Source: a bacterium (lineage in GTDB: Bacteria > Bdellovibrionota_C > UBA2361 > SZUA-149 > JAEUWB01). From it: a stretch of DNA of 64,000 nucleotides. Shown in pieces: positions 42,823-51,011 of this stretch; the stretch's first letter is position 1; the number at the start of each line of letters is the position of its first letter. The stretch covers positions 124,001-188,000 of the forward strand of contig JAEUWB010000060.1 of assembly GCA_016786595.1 (NCBI GenBank). Direction: 5' to 3'. The position numbers were made by a program, and so were the translations under genes. The notes under the pieces were generated by a model that saw only the letters and a program-made list of their open reading frames with translations, had not been told where the DNA came from and made no database searches.

Positions 42823-44736
42823 TTAATACAAAATGCGGAACTTTATTGTATTTGGAATATTCTTTAATTCCTCAATTACCTGACTGTTATACTTCTTATT
42901 AACGTCAGTAACCAAGTAGCCAATTTCTTCATTGGTTCGAAGGTATTGGCCTAGAATATTGATTTTATGTTCAGACAAAATCCCGTTAACTTGGGCAAGA
43001 ATTCCCGGGACATTTTTATGAATATGTAAAAGCCGATGGGCAGCCGAAGCTTGCGCCGCCTGAATTTCTGGGAAATTCACACTACCATGCGATTCACCGC
43101 AGTTAATGTAATGCAGTAAGCGACCGGTTGTGTATTGGCCGATGTTATACTGAGCTTCAACGGTGCTGCCGCCGATATGTGGGGTGAGAATAACATTTGT
43201 CAGGCCTTGTAGCGGAGATGTAAAGGTTTCATTCTTGTTTTTGGGTTCTTTCGGGAACACGTCAACTGCAGCGCCAGCTAAGTGACCACGCCGTAGCGAA
43301 TCAGCTAGTGCTTCAATTTCGATTACGTGCCCACGAGCAATATTTAATAAGTACGCGCCCTTTTTCATGAGGCCTAGTTCTTTTTTGCCCAGTAGCCCTT
43401 GATTCGCGGCACGCCCGTCTACATGAATCGTTACAATGTCACTAATTTTTAGCAGGTCATTTAAGGTTCTGCACCTCTTGGCGTTTCCTAGCGAAAGTTT
43501 TTCGACAATGTCGTAATAATAAACCTCCATACCAAGATTTTCAGCGAGCACTGAAAGCTGTGAGCCGATATTGCCGTAGCCGATAATGCCTAATTTTTTT
43601 CCACGCACTTCATACGATCCGTCGGCTGACTTCAGCCAAGCTCCGCCGTGCGCAGCAAGGCTTACAGGAAAGACCTTGCGCAGTAACATAATGATATTGC
43701 CAATCGCTAATTCAACCACGCTACGTGTGTTGCTGTAGGGAGCATTAAAAACAATTACGCCTTGACGCGCGGCATTGATCGTATCAATTTGATCGGTGCC
43801 GATACAAAAAGCCCCAATTGCCAGGAGACGATTTGCTGCTTCAAGAACTTTTTTAGTGACTTTAGTTTTTGATCTAATCCCGAGGATTGAGACATCTTTG
43901 AGGGCCTTGATTAACTCATCTTCATCCAGGGCAGTATGCACCAAATCGACCTGGTAACCGTCAGCTTTAAAGCGATCGGCTGCTTCTGGATCAATGCCTT
44001 CAAGTAGTAAAACTTTGATTTTACTTTTAGGATAGGAAAATTTACGAGGTAGGTTATTAGTATAAAGCACTTCATCAAAGCTTTTAGCAACGCTGTCGGC
44101 TTGGTCGACAACCTTCTCGCGTGAAACGTTCTCTGTAAGCGCCACAAATTCTTCGGCGACCCCTGCTTGGCGCATTTCTAAATCCGTTGCACCGTCACCA
44201 ATTACTGTTACTTCGCTACCAAGTCCTAATTTTTCTAGTTGTTTCACTTTACCTTTTTCTTGCGCTAAAACATTTTGCTTATCAAAGCCAATAATATTGC
44301 CGGAGTTATCAAAGACAAAGGAATTGGCAAAAACTTGGCTGTCTTTGATATGCAGCTCACTAATGACAGGTAGAACATAGTCGTAGAATCCACCTGTTAC
44401 AACAAAGATATCAGCATGATATTTTTTAAAAAAAGCTTTATTACGTTGAAAAGATGGGGTAATTTTGCGCTTAAGGGTTGCGGTTAATTCTTTAAGGTGT
44501 TTACGGTTTGCCTCAAGTAGTTTAATCCGCCGCTCTAAAGACTCTGGGAACGAGAGTTCACCTCTCATCGCTAAGTGCGATAAATTTTGAATTTCGCGAA
44601 TTGTTTCCTCTGCATAAGGCTTATCGCGTAATGAGATACGAGCTAGCTCATCAAGAGCTTCGACTTGCACTAGCGTGCTATCGAAATCTAGTACGAATAT
44701 TTTTTTCTTCTTAGCCATCTTTATAGCGTTTCCCAT
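42823..44736 (-). CDS. Phosphoserine phosphatase - phosphoglycerate dehydrogenase fusion (SerB-SerA)
   Basis: Two enzymes of serine synthesis in one 637-residue chain. Residues 1-225 are a SerB-like HAD phosphatase: FVLDFDSTLVQVEALDELA (motif I), FVVTGGFYDYVLP (motif II) and VIGDGATDLEMRQAG (motif IV). Residues about 235-560 are an E. coli-type SerA with FCIGTDQIDT, LGIIGYGNIGSQLS, LNIARGHVIE, AAVDVFPKEP and the His in LTPHIGGSTVEAQ. A C-terminal ACT domain follows (HKNVPGILAQVNGILSEHKI). Met7 (44718) is an alternative start. The first start codon lies inside a 12-bp inverted repeat (44723-44836). The gene diverges from a FAD oxidase likely to consume D-2-hydroxyglutarate. Confidence 0.9.
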   Translation of the reverse strand: MGNAIKMAKKKKIFVLDFDSTLVQVEALDELARISLRDKPYAEETIREIQNLSHLAMRGELSFPESLERRIKLLEANRKHLKELTATLKRKITPSFQRNKAFFKKYHADIFVVTGGFYDYVLPVISELHIKDSQVFANSFVFDNSGNIIGFDKQNVLAQEKGKVKQLEKLGLGSEVTVIGDGATDLEMRQAGVAEEFVALTENVSREKVVDQADSVAKSFDEVLYTNNLPRKFSYPKSKIKVLLLEGIDPEAADRFKADGYQVDLVHTALDEDELIKALKDVSILGIRSKTKVTKKVLEAANRLLAIGAFCIGTDQIDTINAARQGVIVFNAPYSNTRSVVELAIGNIIMLLRKVFPVSLAAHGGAWLKSADGSYEVRGKKLGIIGYGNIGSQLSVLAENLGMEVYYYDIVEKLSLGNAKRCRTLNDLLKISDIVTIHVDGRAANQGLLGKKELGLMKKGAYLLNIARGHVIEIEALADSLRRGHLAGAAVDVFPKEPKNKNETFTSPLQGLTNVILTPHIGGSTVEAQYNIGQYTTGRLLHYINCGESHGSVNFPEIQAAQASAAHRLLHIHKNVPGILAQVNGILSEHKINILGQYLRTNEEIGYLVTDVNKKYNSQVIEELKNIPNTIKFRILY

Positions 44737-44836
44737 AAATATTTTGCATCTGTAGCAAACACAGCTGAGTTATAAAAAACATTCCCGCTTTGTGCACAAG
44801 CTTTGCATTGGCTTGCTTTTAACGGGGAAACGCTAT
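44723..44836. repeat. 12-bp inverted repeat spanning the start of the serBA fusion gene
   Basis: ATAGCGTTTCCC (44723-44734) is repeated in perfect inverse as GGGAAACGCTAT (44825-44836), with 90 bases between. The left copy covers the first codons of the fusion gene. Just to the right, GTTGTGTC-TGC-GACACAAC (44847-44865) makes a perfect 8-bp hairpin. It may be a short mobile element end or a regulatory dyad. Confidence 0.5.
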
Positions 44837-44870
44837 GAATTGGCTGGTTGTGTCTGCGACACAACTTATC

Positions 44871-44926
44871 TACCAGTTTGCAAAAATCATGAGTTTTATC
44901 CAAAATCTTTTTGCAAACTAGTATAA
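44871..44926. repeat. Short inverted-repeat element, copy 2 of family B
   Basis: TACCAGTTTGCAA (44871-44883) and TTGCAAACTAGTA (44911-44923) are inverse with one mismatch. Read on the minus strand, the inner AAAGATTTTGGATAAA is identical to that of copy 1 (38186-38247), so the two are the same element in opposite orientation. It lies in the divergent promoter region of the serBA fusion and the FAD oxidase. Confidence 0.75.
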
Positions 44927-44970
44927 CAGTGCTATTAGGATTAGTAGATAATTTTAAATCAACATACCCC

Positions 44971-44976
44971 TATAAT
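44971..44976 (+). promoter_or_regulatory. Consensus -10 box close to the FAD oxidase start
   Basis: TATAAT ends five bases before ATG 44982 with no ribosome site between. If used, transcription would begin at or near the ATG and give a leaderless mRNA. The -35 position is weak. Confidence 0.4.
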
Positions 44977-44981
44977 GTTTC

Positions 44982-46364
44982 ATGAATCTTGAAGTTTTTA
45001 AGAATATCATCGGCCCAGGCAATGTTTTACTTGACCCAGCGGATTTAAGCTTTTGGGGCAAAGATGCATGTGTCGAATATGTAGCTAAACCGGCGGCAAT
45101 ATTGAGACCTGGTAGTGAAGAAGAAGTCCAAAAAATAGTATTAGAATGTAGGAATCAGAAAATTCCACTTGTCCCCTCGGGAGGTAGAACTGGCCACAGT
45201 GGTGGGGCTACCGCACAAAATGGTGAAGTTGTTATTTCGCTTTCGCGTCTCAACAAAATTTATAAAATCGACCCAATTGATTTACTTGCCCATGTCCAAG
45301 CTGGTGTTGTGACCCAAGATCTACAGCAAGCAGCTCTAGCGCAAGGACTTTTTTATCCAGTGCAATTTGCCAGTCAGGGCTCAGCATTAATTGGTGGAAA
45401 TCTCGCAACGAATGCAGGAGGTTTACGTGTGATTCGCTATGGGTCGACTCGTGATTGGGTGCTGGGCATGCGCGTTGTTACGGGTGCGGGTGAAGTGATG
45501 GAATTAAACGGCCCACTTTATAAAAATCAAACTGGTTATGATTTACGAAATCTCTTTGTTGGATCAGAGGGAACGCTTGGAATTATTACTGAAGCCTGGA
45601 TGAAACTTACAACTAAGCCAGGTGAAATGCTAACACTATTGGCTGGCTGCGCCACAACAAGTCAAGTTTTGACTGCACTTGGGCGTGTCCGCAGCGCAGG
45701 GTTTGCGTTACAGTTGTTCGAATATTTTGATGAACAATGTTTGCAACTTGTACTCAAGCACGCCAAACTTAAAGCTCCATTCGCAAAGTTTTTTCCGCGC
45801 TATATGTTGATTCAAGTTGAAATTCCAAACCCCGCTGAAGCTGAGCGAGTGGAAAGTGTGCTGGCAAGTTTAATTGAAGATGGCGTTCTTGATGATGCAG
45901 TTGTTGCGCAGAATAAAACACAAGCCGAAGAATTAGTTGCTTATCGTGAGCGGATTAGTGAGTCAATTCGCAAAGAAGGCTATCCGCACAAAAACGATAT
46001 TGCAACACCGGTTGCTGCGTTTGGAGATTTTATAACCGAACTGGAGGTTTTGCTGCGCGGACCACTTTCTTGGGTTAAGTGCTTAATGTTTGGCCATTTG
46101 GGCGATGGAAATACGCATTTAAATTTTCTTAAGCCAGAGACGATGAGTGTGGACGAATTTAAAAAGAAAGGCCATGAGATCGATCAATACACTTTTGGTT
46201 TAGTGCAAAAATACAAAGGTAGTATTTCTGCTGAGCACGGGATTGGCTTACTCAAACAGCCCTATCTGGACCAGTTTAAAACAAAAACAGAATTGACTTA
46301 TTTGCGATCGATTAAAAAACTCTTTGACCCAGATTTGATTATGAATCCGGGGAAGATGTTGTAG
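44982..46364 (+). CDS. FAD-linked 2-hydroxyacid dehydrogenase, probable D-2-hydroxyglutarate dehydrogenase
   Basis: Oxidase of the GlcD/D2HGDH family, 460 residues. The PCMH-type FAD domain has PLVPSGGRTGHSGGA, GGNLATNAGGLRVIRYGSTR and NQTGYDLRNLFVGSEGTLGI; the C-terminal cap holds metal-site residues in FGHLGDGNTHLNF and SAEHGIGLLKQPYL, ending DPDLIMNPGKML. GGLRVIRYG is closer to D-2-hydroxyglutarate dehydrogenase than to glycolate oxidase. It is divergent from the SerB-SerA fusion; E. coli-type SerA can make D-2-hydroxyglutarate while recycling NADH, and this enzyme would reclaim it. D-lactate or glycolate remain possible substrates. Its end overlaps the convergent gene by 26 bases. Confidence 0.8.
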   Translation: MNLEVFKNIIGPGNVLLDPADLSFWGKDACVEYVAKPAAILRPGSEEEVQKIVLECRNQKIPLVPSGGRTGHSGGATAQNGEVVISLSRLNKIYKIDPIDLLAHVQAGVVTQDLQQAALAQGLFYPVQFASQGSALIGGNLATNAGGLRVIRYGSTRDWVLGMRVVTGAGEVMELNGPLYKNQTGYDLRNLFVGSEGTLGIITEAWMKLTTKPGEMLTLLAGCATTSQVLTALGRVRSAGFALQLFEYFDEQCLQLVLKHAKLKAPFAKFFPRYMLIQVEIPNPAEAERVESVLASLIEDGVLDDAVVAQNKTQAEELVAYRERISESIRKEGYPHKNDIATPVAAFGDFITELEVLLRGPLSWVKCLMFGHLGDGNTHLNFLKPETMSVDEFKKKGHEIDQYTFGLVQKYKGSISAEHGIGLLKQPYLDQFKTKTELTYLRSIKKLFDPDLIMNPGKML

Positions 46365-47430
46365 CTAAGCTTTGGCTTGCAACTAGGGAATATAAATCGC
46401 TATATGTATTACCGAGTTTCGAATTTACTACTGCACGTCTGAGGTAGAGATGTAGCGGGTATTCGTGGGTAAAACCCATTCCGCCGTGGGTTTGAATCGA
46501 TTTCTCAAGCACGGCTGGCATATTCTCAGAGGTAAGCGCCTTTGCTGCAGCAGAAACTTTAGCAAATTGCACTTGGTCGTTGTCGAAACACCAGCTTGAA
46601 AAACGCGTCAAAGTTCCACAAGCTTCAACAGCTAAATACATGTCAGAAATTTTATGCTGCACAGCTTGGAATGAACCAATTGGCTTGCCAAACTGCTCAC
46701 GAGTTTTGACATACTCAGTAGTAAGCTCCAGCGCTTTTACTCCACAACCAACAAGCTCAGAAGCTAAAGTTGTGTTAACTAATTGAGTGTAAAGTTCCAG
46801 ATCTTTAGCAGATAAATCATCACTAAGGATTGTAACCGGCGTAGACTTAAGTAAAATCGTGCAATAAGGGCGAATTAAATCAAGTCCGCTAGTATAATCA
46901 GTATCTAAGTTTGTATTGTCTAGCGCACAAAGCTTAAACGCTTGGTTCTCTGCTTGTGCTAAGAAAATGACTTTAGACGCCCAAGCAAGCGCAGGCACAA
47001 CTTCAAGTTCTCCCGATACGCTAGCATCAGTAAGCTTGAGGTTCGACTTTGTGAACGACCCCGTTACGCGCAAATTGCCGTTAATAATATTTTCTAAGTA
47101 AGCTGATTGGGTTGTGTGGTTAGCGAAAGTTGAGATCGCTTGAATGCCAAATAATAAAGTTTCAGCTAAGGGAATGGGCAATAGTGCTGCGGCACTAAGT
47201 CGAGAAATTACATCCACTGCACACTGGCCAAGACCTAGACCTTGATGCTCTTCGCGGGCTGCTGCGGCAAAGACCCCAAGTTCTGCTATCTTAGCCCAGA
47301 GTTTGGCTTGCCAGTCAGTCCAAGCTTGGGGATTAAGTGCGCGAACCTTTTCCAGCGGAGCCTCGGCGTCGAAAAATTCTTTGAGGCTAGTGCTAAACTC
47401 TTCAAGATCTTGGTTAACTAGAAAACTCAT
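46339..47430 (-). CDS. Acyl-CoA dehydrogenase, divergent
   Basis: FAD enzyme of 363 residues of the acyl-CoA dehydrogenase fold. The C-terminal part is clear: REQFGKPIGSFQAVQHKISD, EKSIQTHGGMGFTHEYPLHL and YLRRAVVNSKLG. The middle signature is weak (no TEPGAGSD), and the usual catalytic Glu is not obvious, as in the second subunit of some steroid- or aromatic-type heteromeric dehydrogenases (FadE-like pairs). It lies eight bases downstream of the MIP18-like gene on the minus strand. It may work with the other acyl-CoA dehydrogenase or have lost catalysis. Confidence 0.82.
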   Translation of the reverse strand: MSFLVNQDLEEFSTSLKEFFDAEAPLEKVRALNPQAWTDWQAKLWAKIAELGVFAAAAREEHQGLGLGQCAVDVISRLSAAALLPIPLAETLLFGIQAISTFANHTTQSAYLENIINGNLRVTGSFTKSNLKLTDASVSGELEVVPALAWASKVIFLAQAENQAFKLCALDNTNLDTDYTSGLDLIRPYCTILLKSTPVTILSDDLSAKDLELYTQLVNTTLASELVGCGVKALELTTEYVKTREQFGKPIGSFQAVQHKISDMYLAVEACGTLTRFSSWCFDNDQVQFAKVSAAAKALTSENMPAVLEKSIQTHGGMGFTHEYPLHLYLRRAVVNSKLGNTYSDLYSLVASQSLATTSSPDS

Positions 47431-47438
47431 GCCTCACC

Positions 47439-47768
47439 TTAGCTTAATCCAAGGATTGCTTTAAGTTCATCAGAAGGTTGCCAAGGGGGACGAAAAACTA
47501 CTTCTACTTCAGATTTTTGAACACCATGTAATTGAGCAGTTTTTGAGCGAATTTCTTCTACAAGCTGTGGGCCTGCTGGGCAACCCATCGAGGTAAAGGT
47601 CATGGTAATCTTCAGCACAGCAGTCTCCGGATGAAGATCGATATTGTAGATTAACCCAAGTGTCCAGACATCAACAAAAATTTCTGGGTCGATTACGGTT
47701 TTTAAAACTTCAATTACATCTTCACGCGTTGCAATGTCGTTGATCTTCATAAAATTTTCACTTTGCAT
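47439..47768 (-). CDS. MIP18/SufT-like iron-sulfur assembly protein (DUF59)
   Basis: Small protein of 109 residues with the DUF59 fold: EDVIEVLKTVIDPEIFVDVW, TLGLIYNIDL and MTFTSMGCPAGPQLVEEI, in which the Cys is the conserved metal-handling residue, ending in VEVVFRPPWQPS. Family members help mature iron-sulfur proteins; PaaD of the phenylacetate epoxidase belongs to the same family, but PaaD usually has a C-terminal zinc-like part not seen here. The start overlaps the gmhA stop by 11 bases; Met7 is an alternative start. Confidence 0.85.
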   Translation of the reverse strand: MQSENFMKINDIATREDVIEVLKTVIDPEIFVDVWTLGLIYNIDLHPETAVLKITMTFTSMGCPAGPQLVEEIRSKTAQLHGVQKSEVEVVFRPPWQPSDELKAILGLS

Positions 47769-48330
47769 TGGGAAATAGTTCCTGCTCGAGTAAATCGCAG
47801 ATCATATGGACGAGCAACATATGCGCTTCCTGTATTTGCGATGTGACCATTGATTCAACGAGGAGTACATGTTCTGCAAGATCAAGGCAATGGCCCCCAG
47901 TTTTGCCCAGGAGCGCAATACTAAGCGTAGACCTTGCCTTGGCAACGTTAAGAACTTTTACGATATTTGGCGAATTACCGCTGGTTGAAAAAACAATTAA
48001 GGCATCTTTATCGGTTAAAAAAGTCTCCGCTTGGCGTGAGAATACAGTGTCGTAATCGTAATCGTTTGACCAGCAACTCATGGTTGAGGGGTCAAGAAAG
48101 TGTTGGGCGCGAATTCCCGGGCGTTCCCTTAAGTAGCGCGCAACTAGTTCTTCCGTGAGATGCATTGCATCGCAAGCCGAACCACCATTTCCGCAAGAAT
48201 AAATTGTGCCGCCTTGGCGAATGACTTTAGCCAAATTATGAACTATTTTTGTAATTTCAGGGGCTAGCCGCTTCAGCTTGCTCTGGGACTCAGTTGATTG
48301 AGTGATATAGGTTTCAATGAAGTTACTCAT
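47758..48330 (-). CDS. gmhA: Phosphoheptose isomerase
   Basis: SIS-domain enzyme of 190 residues that turns sedoheptulose 7-phosphate into glycero-manno-heptose 7-phosphate for LPS core. CGNGGSACDAMHLTEELVARY holds the catalytic Glu, VFSTSGNSPNIVKVLNVAK the phosphate-binding Ser/Thr, and QIQEAHMLLVHMICDLLE the catalytic His. Length is normal. It shows that the organism makes heptose, hence a Gram-negative outer membrane. The DiaA replication protein is similar but lacks the catalytic residues. Confidence 0.92.
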   Translation of the reverse strand: MSNFIETYITQSTESQSKLKRLAPEITKIVHNLAKVIRQGGTIYSCGNGGSACDAMHLTEELVARYLRERPGIRAQHFLDPSTMSCWSNDYDYDTVFSRQAETFLTDKDALIVFSTSGNSPNIVKVLNVAKARSTLSIALLGKTGGHCLDLAEHVLLVESMVTSQIQEAHMLLVHMICDLLEQELFPNAK

Positions 48331-48496
48331 TGGCGCACTATATAACTAGACTTAAAGTATTCAAAGTATCAGCGATAAATTGAGGACAATTCCGTGATTT
48401 TTGGCATAAACCCAGTATATGCTTGGAAAATCAAAGCACGATCGCCGGAAAATTTCAGACTGATAATAACAATGTACTGCGAGAATAACGCCCTAG

Positions 48497-48994
48497 CTAA
48501 GCAGCGAGCCTATATTGCTGCTCAATAATACGCTCAACTTCTTCAATGAGTGAGCCAATTGAGTATGCCCAGACGTATTGTCCTGCTTTATGTCCTGTTA
48601 GAACTTCAGCAATTGAGTCTCGTTCATCTACGCGGTGCTTCATGAACAGCTGCTTGCCGTCAGTGAGCATCATCATGTCTTTTGGTTGCTCGTAAAGACG
48701 TGGGAGTTTTTTTCGTAAGTAGGCAATACCACGGCGAAAACGATTCACTGGCAGGCCTTCTTTTTTCATACGAAAAAGCCAGGATAATAGCACAATATCT
48801 GCGTAGCTATATTTCGCACGTCCACGCTGGCGGGATTTGCCAGTTGGTGGAACCAAGTCGGTTCGCGCATAATAATTTAATAATGCTAAACCGATACGTT
48901 CTTCATTGCCAGTTAGCGCACGTAGAATACCCTGCACTTCTTTTGCTGTGAATTCACGCTCTATTGTTCTTAGATTTGAAAGCTTTTCTTCCAT
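48497..48994 (-). CDS. MerR-like transcriptional regulator
   Basis: DNA-binding protein of 165 residues. NYYARTDLVPPTGKSRQRGR and AKYSYADIVLLSWLFRMKKE match the winged helix of MerR proteins, with the Y-x-R and RxY spacing, followed by GLPVNRFRRGIAYLRKKLP. The C-terminal half (LTDGKQLFMKHRVDERDSIA, YSIGSLIEEVERIIEQQYRL) may bind an effector or pair the dimer; no cysteine pattern for metals is seen. The usual MerR N-terminal start is preceded here by about 20 extra residues. Its target is unknown; neighbours are the epimerase gene upstream and gmhA downstream. Confidence 0.72.
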   Translation of the reverse strand: MEEKLSNLRTIEREFTAKEVQGILRALTGNEERIGLALLNYYARTDLVPPTGKSRQRGRAKYSYADIVLLSWLFRMKKEGLPVNRFRRGIAYLRKKLPRLYEQPKDMMMLTDGKQLFMKHRVDERDSIAEVLTGHKAGQYVWAYSIGSLIEEVERIIEQQYRLAA

Positions 48995-49138
48995 GATGAT
49001 TACCCACGCTCCGGGGTACAGAATAGATAGACAAGTTTCTAAGTGTCAATAAGGTAAATTGTGGACGAAGTCCATTTTCCTTAATGATTTCATATTTTTG
49101 CAAGAATTTTAACCGTTTTAAAGTAAAATGGATAGTTT

Positions 49139-49711
49139 TTATACTTTTACTCGTGGGTACGCCGGGACAAAGAGTTTTCGGTCATTAGCAGCAACGATTA
49201 GTTTGCTGTAATCCTGCCCCCAGCTATGGGGAACAAGTTCACTGTCATATGGAATACGCCCTTCATCTTGAGGATCATAAGTGTGGCTTGTCACATAAAA
49301 AAGATGGGCCGTTTCCGTGAGCACTTTAAGCCCATGTAAAACACCTGGTGGAATTCGAATTACGGACTCTGTTGCACGCGCATCGAGAGTTTTGTCGCCG
49401 ATATAAAATACATTGATATTTTTATAGGTAGGGCTTTCTTCGCGATTGTCAAAAAGCACAGCTTCAAGAACGCCAACTCCGCAATACCACCAGTCAGTTT
49501 GTTTGTGATGGAAGTGCCAGGCCTTGACGGTATTTTTACCCATCGCGCTATGGCTCCATTGACCAAAGGAATTTTGTGGGAAAAATGGATCGCTGTGGCG
49601 AATAATTTCGCGGAAAAATCCTCGGTCGTCAGGGTGAGATTTTAGAGTTTTGATCTCTACGCCTTCAATCCGGTTCATAAATTCTAACTCTGCATGGGTA
49701 ACTGTATTCAT
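49139..49711 (-). CDS. dTDP-4-dehydrorhamnose 3,5-epimerase-like cupin
   Basis: RmlC-like cupin of 190 residues. IEGVEIKTLKSHPDDRGFFR begins the family, SHSAMGKNTVKAWHFHHKQT holds the catalytic-His region, and IRIPPGVLHGLKVLTETAHL the second cupin motif. It differs from true RmlC in several places (WWYCGVGVLEAVLFDNRE), so it may act on another NDP-4-keto sugar. No rmlA, B or D is in the window. I take ATG 49711; the open frame runs further up through the purT terminator hairpin. Likely supplies sugars to the glycan cluster. Confidence 0.78.
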   Translation of the reverse strand: MNTVTHAELEFMNRIEGVEIKTLKSHPDDRGFFREIIRHSDPFFPQNSFGQWSHSAMGKNTVKAWHFHHKQTDWWYCGVGVLEAVLFDNREESPTYKNINVFYIGDKTLDARATESVIRIPPGVLHGLKVLTETAHLFYVTSHTYDPQDEGRIPYDSELVPHSWGQDYSKLIVAANDRKLFVPAYPRVKV

Positions 49712-49737
49712 AATTTGCTGCTTCGTTCTTTCCGAGA

Positions 49738-49774
49738 TCCTTGGACTCGTCCCTTTGGGACTCACTCAGGATGG
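49738..49774 (-). terminator. Imperfect hairpin downstream of purT
   Basis: On the minus strand, ATCC...GAGT.CCC pairs with GGGAC...GGAT around a TTT/AAA centre (core GTCCC and GGGAC, 49752-49764). It lies about 40 bases after the purT stop and before the epimerase start, so it may reduce read-through. No T-run follows. Confidence 0.4.
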
Positions 49775-49815
49775 CTGTGGAGTAAGAGCATTGATTCATA
49801 CAGTAATTCAGCAAA

Positions 49816-51000
49816 TTATTCAACTGTGACACAAATTGATTGAAGTGAGTGGTTTGCTTTTTTTCGTGCCTCTTCAATGGAAGTTCCACGAGCAAGGCAG
49901 ACTCCCATGCGCCTGTGTCCAGAGATTTCAGGTTTCCCAAAAAGTCTAATTTGCGTGTCTGGAAGATCCAAAGTAGCTTCTAGATTACCGTAACTAACTT
50001 TTTCTGAATGACCTTCAACTACTAGTGCCGCAGATGCAGCCGGACCGTGTGAGCGAATATTTGGAATCGGTAGTCCAAGAATGGCGCGAGCGTGTAGTGC
50101 GAATTCGGACAAGTCCTGTGAGATTAATGTGACAAGTCCTGTGTCGTGCGGTCGTGGCGAAACTTCACTAAAATATACTTCGTCCCCGCGGATAAAGAGC
50201 TCAACGCCGAAAATCCCGCGCCCGCCTAAATTGTCAGTCACTGCTTTGGCAATGCGTTTAGCTTCGCTCAGTGCCGCAGGGCTCATGGTTTGCGGCTGCC
50301 AAGATTCGCGGTAATCTCCATCAATCTGCAGATGCCCAATCGGGTCACAAAAAGATGTTCCGCCGAGGTGCCTTACAGTCAGTAGAGTAATCTCGTAGTC
50401 AAAGGGAATAAAACCTTCGACAATTACTTTTCCTCCGCCTGCACGACCACCTTCTTGGGCATACTTCCAAGCGGTAGCGATGTCAGTATGTTGTTTAACG
50501 ACACTTTGCCCTTTACCTGAGGAACTCATGATTGGCTTAACTACACAAGGTAAGCCAATCGCTTGAATTGCAGCTTGGTAGTCGGCTTCATTCTCTGCAA
50601 AGCGGTATGGAGAAGTCTTAATTTTTAATTCTTCAGCAACAAGCCGGCGTATGCCCTCACGATTCATCGTTAGTTTTGCAGCACGTGCCGTGGGGATGAC
50701 AGTAAATCCTTCGCGCTCAAGTTCAATTAGTGTGTCAGTTGCGATTGCCTCAATCTCAGGGACAATATAATCGGGCTTTTCAGCTTCTATCACCTTACGG
50801 AGGGCTTCCCCGTCGAGCATAGAAATTACATGTGAACGGTGCGCGACCTGCATCGCTGGGGCGTGGTGATAACGGTCCACGGCAATCACTTCAACGCCCA
50901 AGCGCTGTAGTTCGATCACTACTTCTTTACCTAGTTCTCCCGCGCCGCAAAAAAGTACCTTTGTCGCGTTAGATCGTAAAGGGGTCCCAATCGTTGTCAT
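49816..51000 (-). CDS. purT: Formate-dependent phosphoribosylglycinamide formyltransferase
   Basis: ATP-grasp enzyme of purine synthesis that makes formyl-GAR from GAR, formate and ATP, without folate. The N-terminal part has [20 protein letters not shown] and [19 protein letters not shown]; the ATP-grasp domain has [36 protein letters not shown] and [20 protein letters not shown]; it ends with [20 protein letters not shown]. Length 394 matches E. coli PurT (392). It starts 12 bases downstream of the aconitase stop. Confidence 0.96.
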   Translation of the reverse strand: MTTIGTPLRSNATKVLFCGAGELGKEVVIELQRLGVEVIAVDRYHHAPAMQVAHRSHVISMLDGEALRKVIEAEKPDYIVPEIEAIATDTLIELEREGFTVIPTARAAKLTMNREGIRRLVAEELKIKTSPYRFAENEADYQAAIQAIGLPCVVKPIMSSSGKGQSVVKQHTDIATAWKYAQEGGRAGGGKVIVEGFIPFDYEITLLTVRHLGGTSFCDPIGHLQIDGDYRESWQPQTMSPAALSEAKRIAKAVTDNLGGRGIFGVELFIRGDEVYFSEVSPRPHDTGLVTLISQDLSEFALHARAILGLPIPNIRSHGPAASAALVVEGHSEKVSYGNLEATLDLPDTQIRLFGKPEISGHRRMGVCLARGTSIEEARKKANHSLQSICVTVE

Positions 51001-51011
51001 CTTCAGAGATC

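Noticed and set aside
47439-47768. PaaD of the phenylacetate epoxidase
   Set aside because: The protein is a short DUF59 without the PaaD C-terminal part and lies far from the other paa genes; a general MIP18/SufT-like role is safer.
49712-49765. Longer start for the epimerase
   Set aside because: The added codons pass through the hairpin downstream of purT, and the family begins near MNTVTHAELEFMNRIEG.
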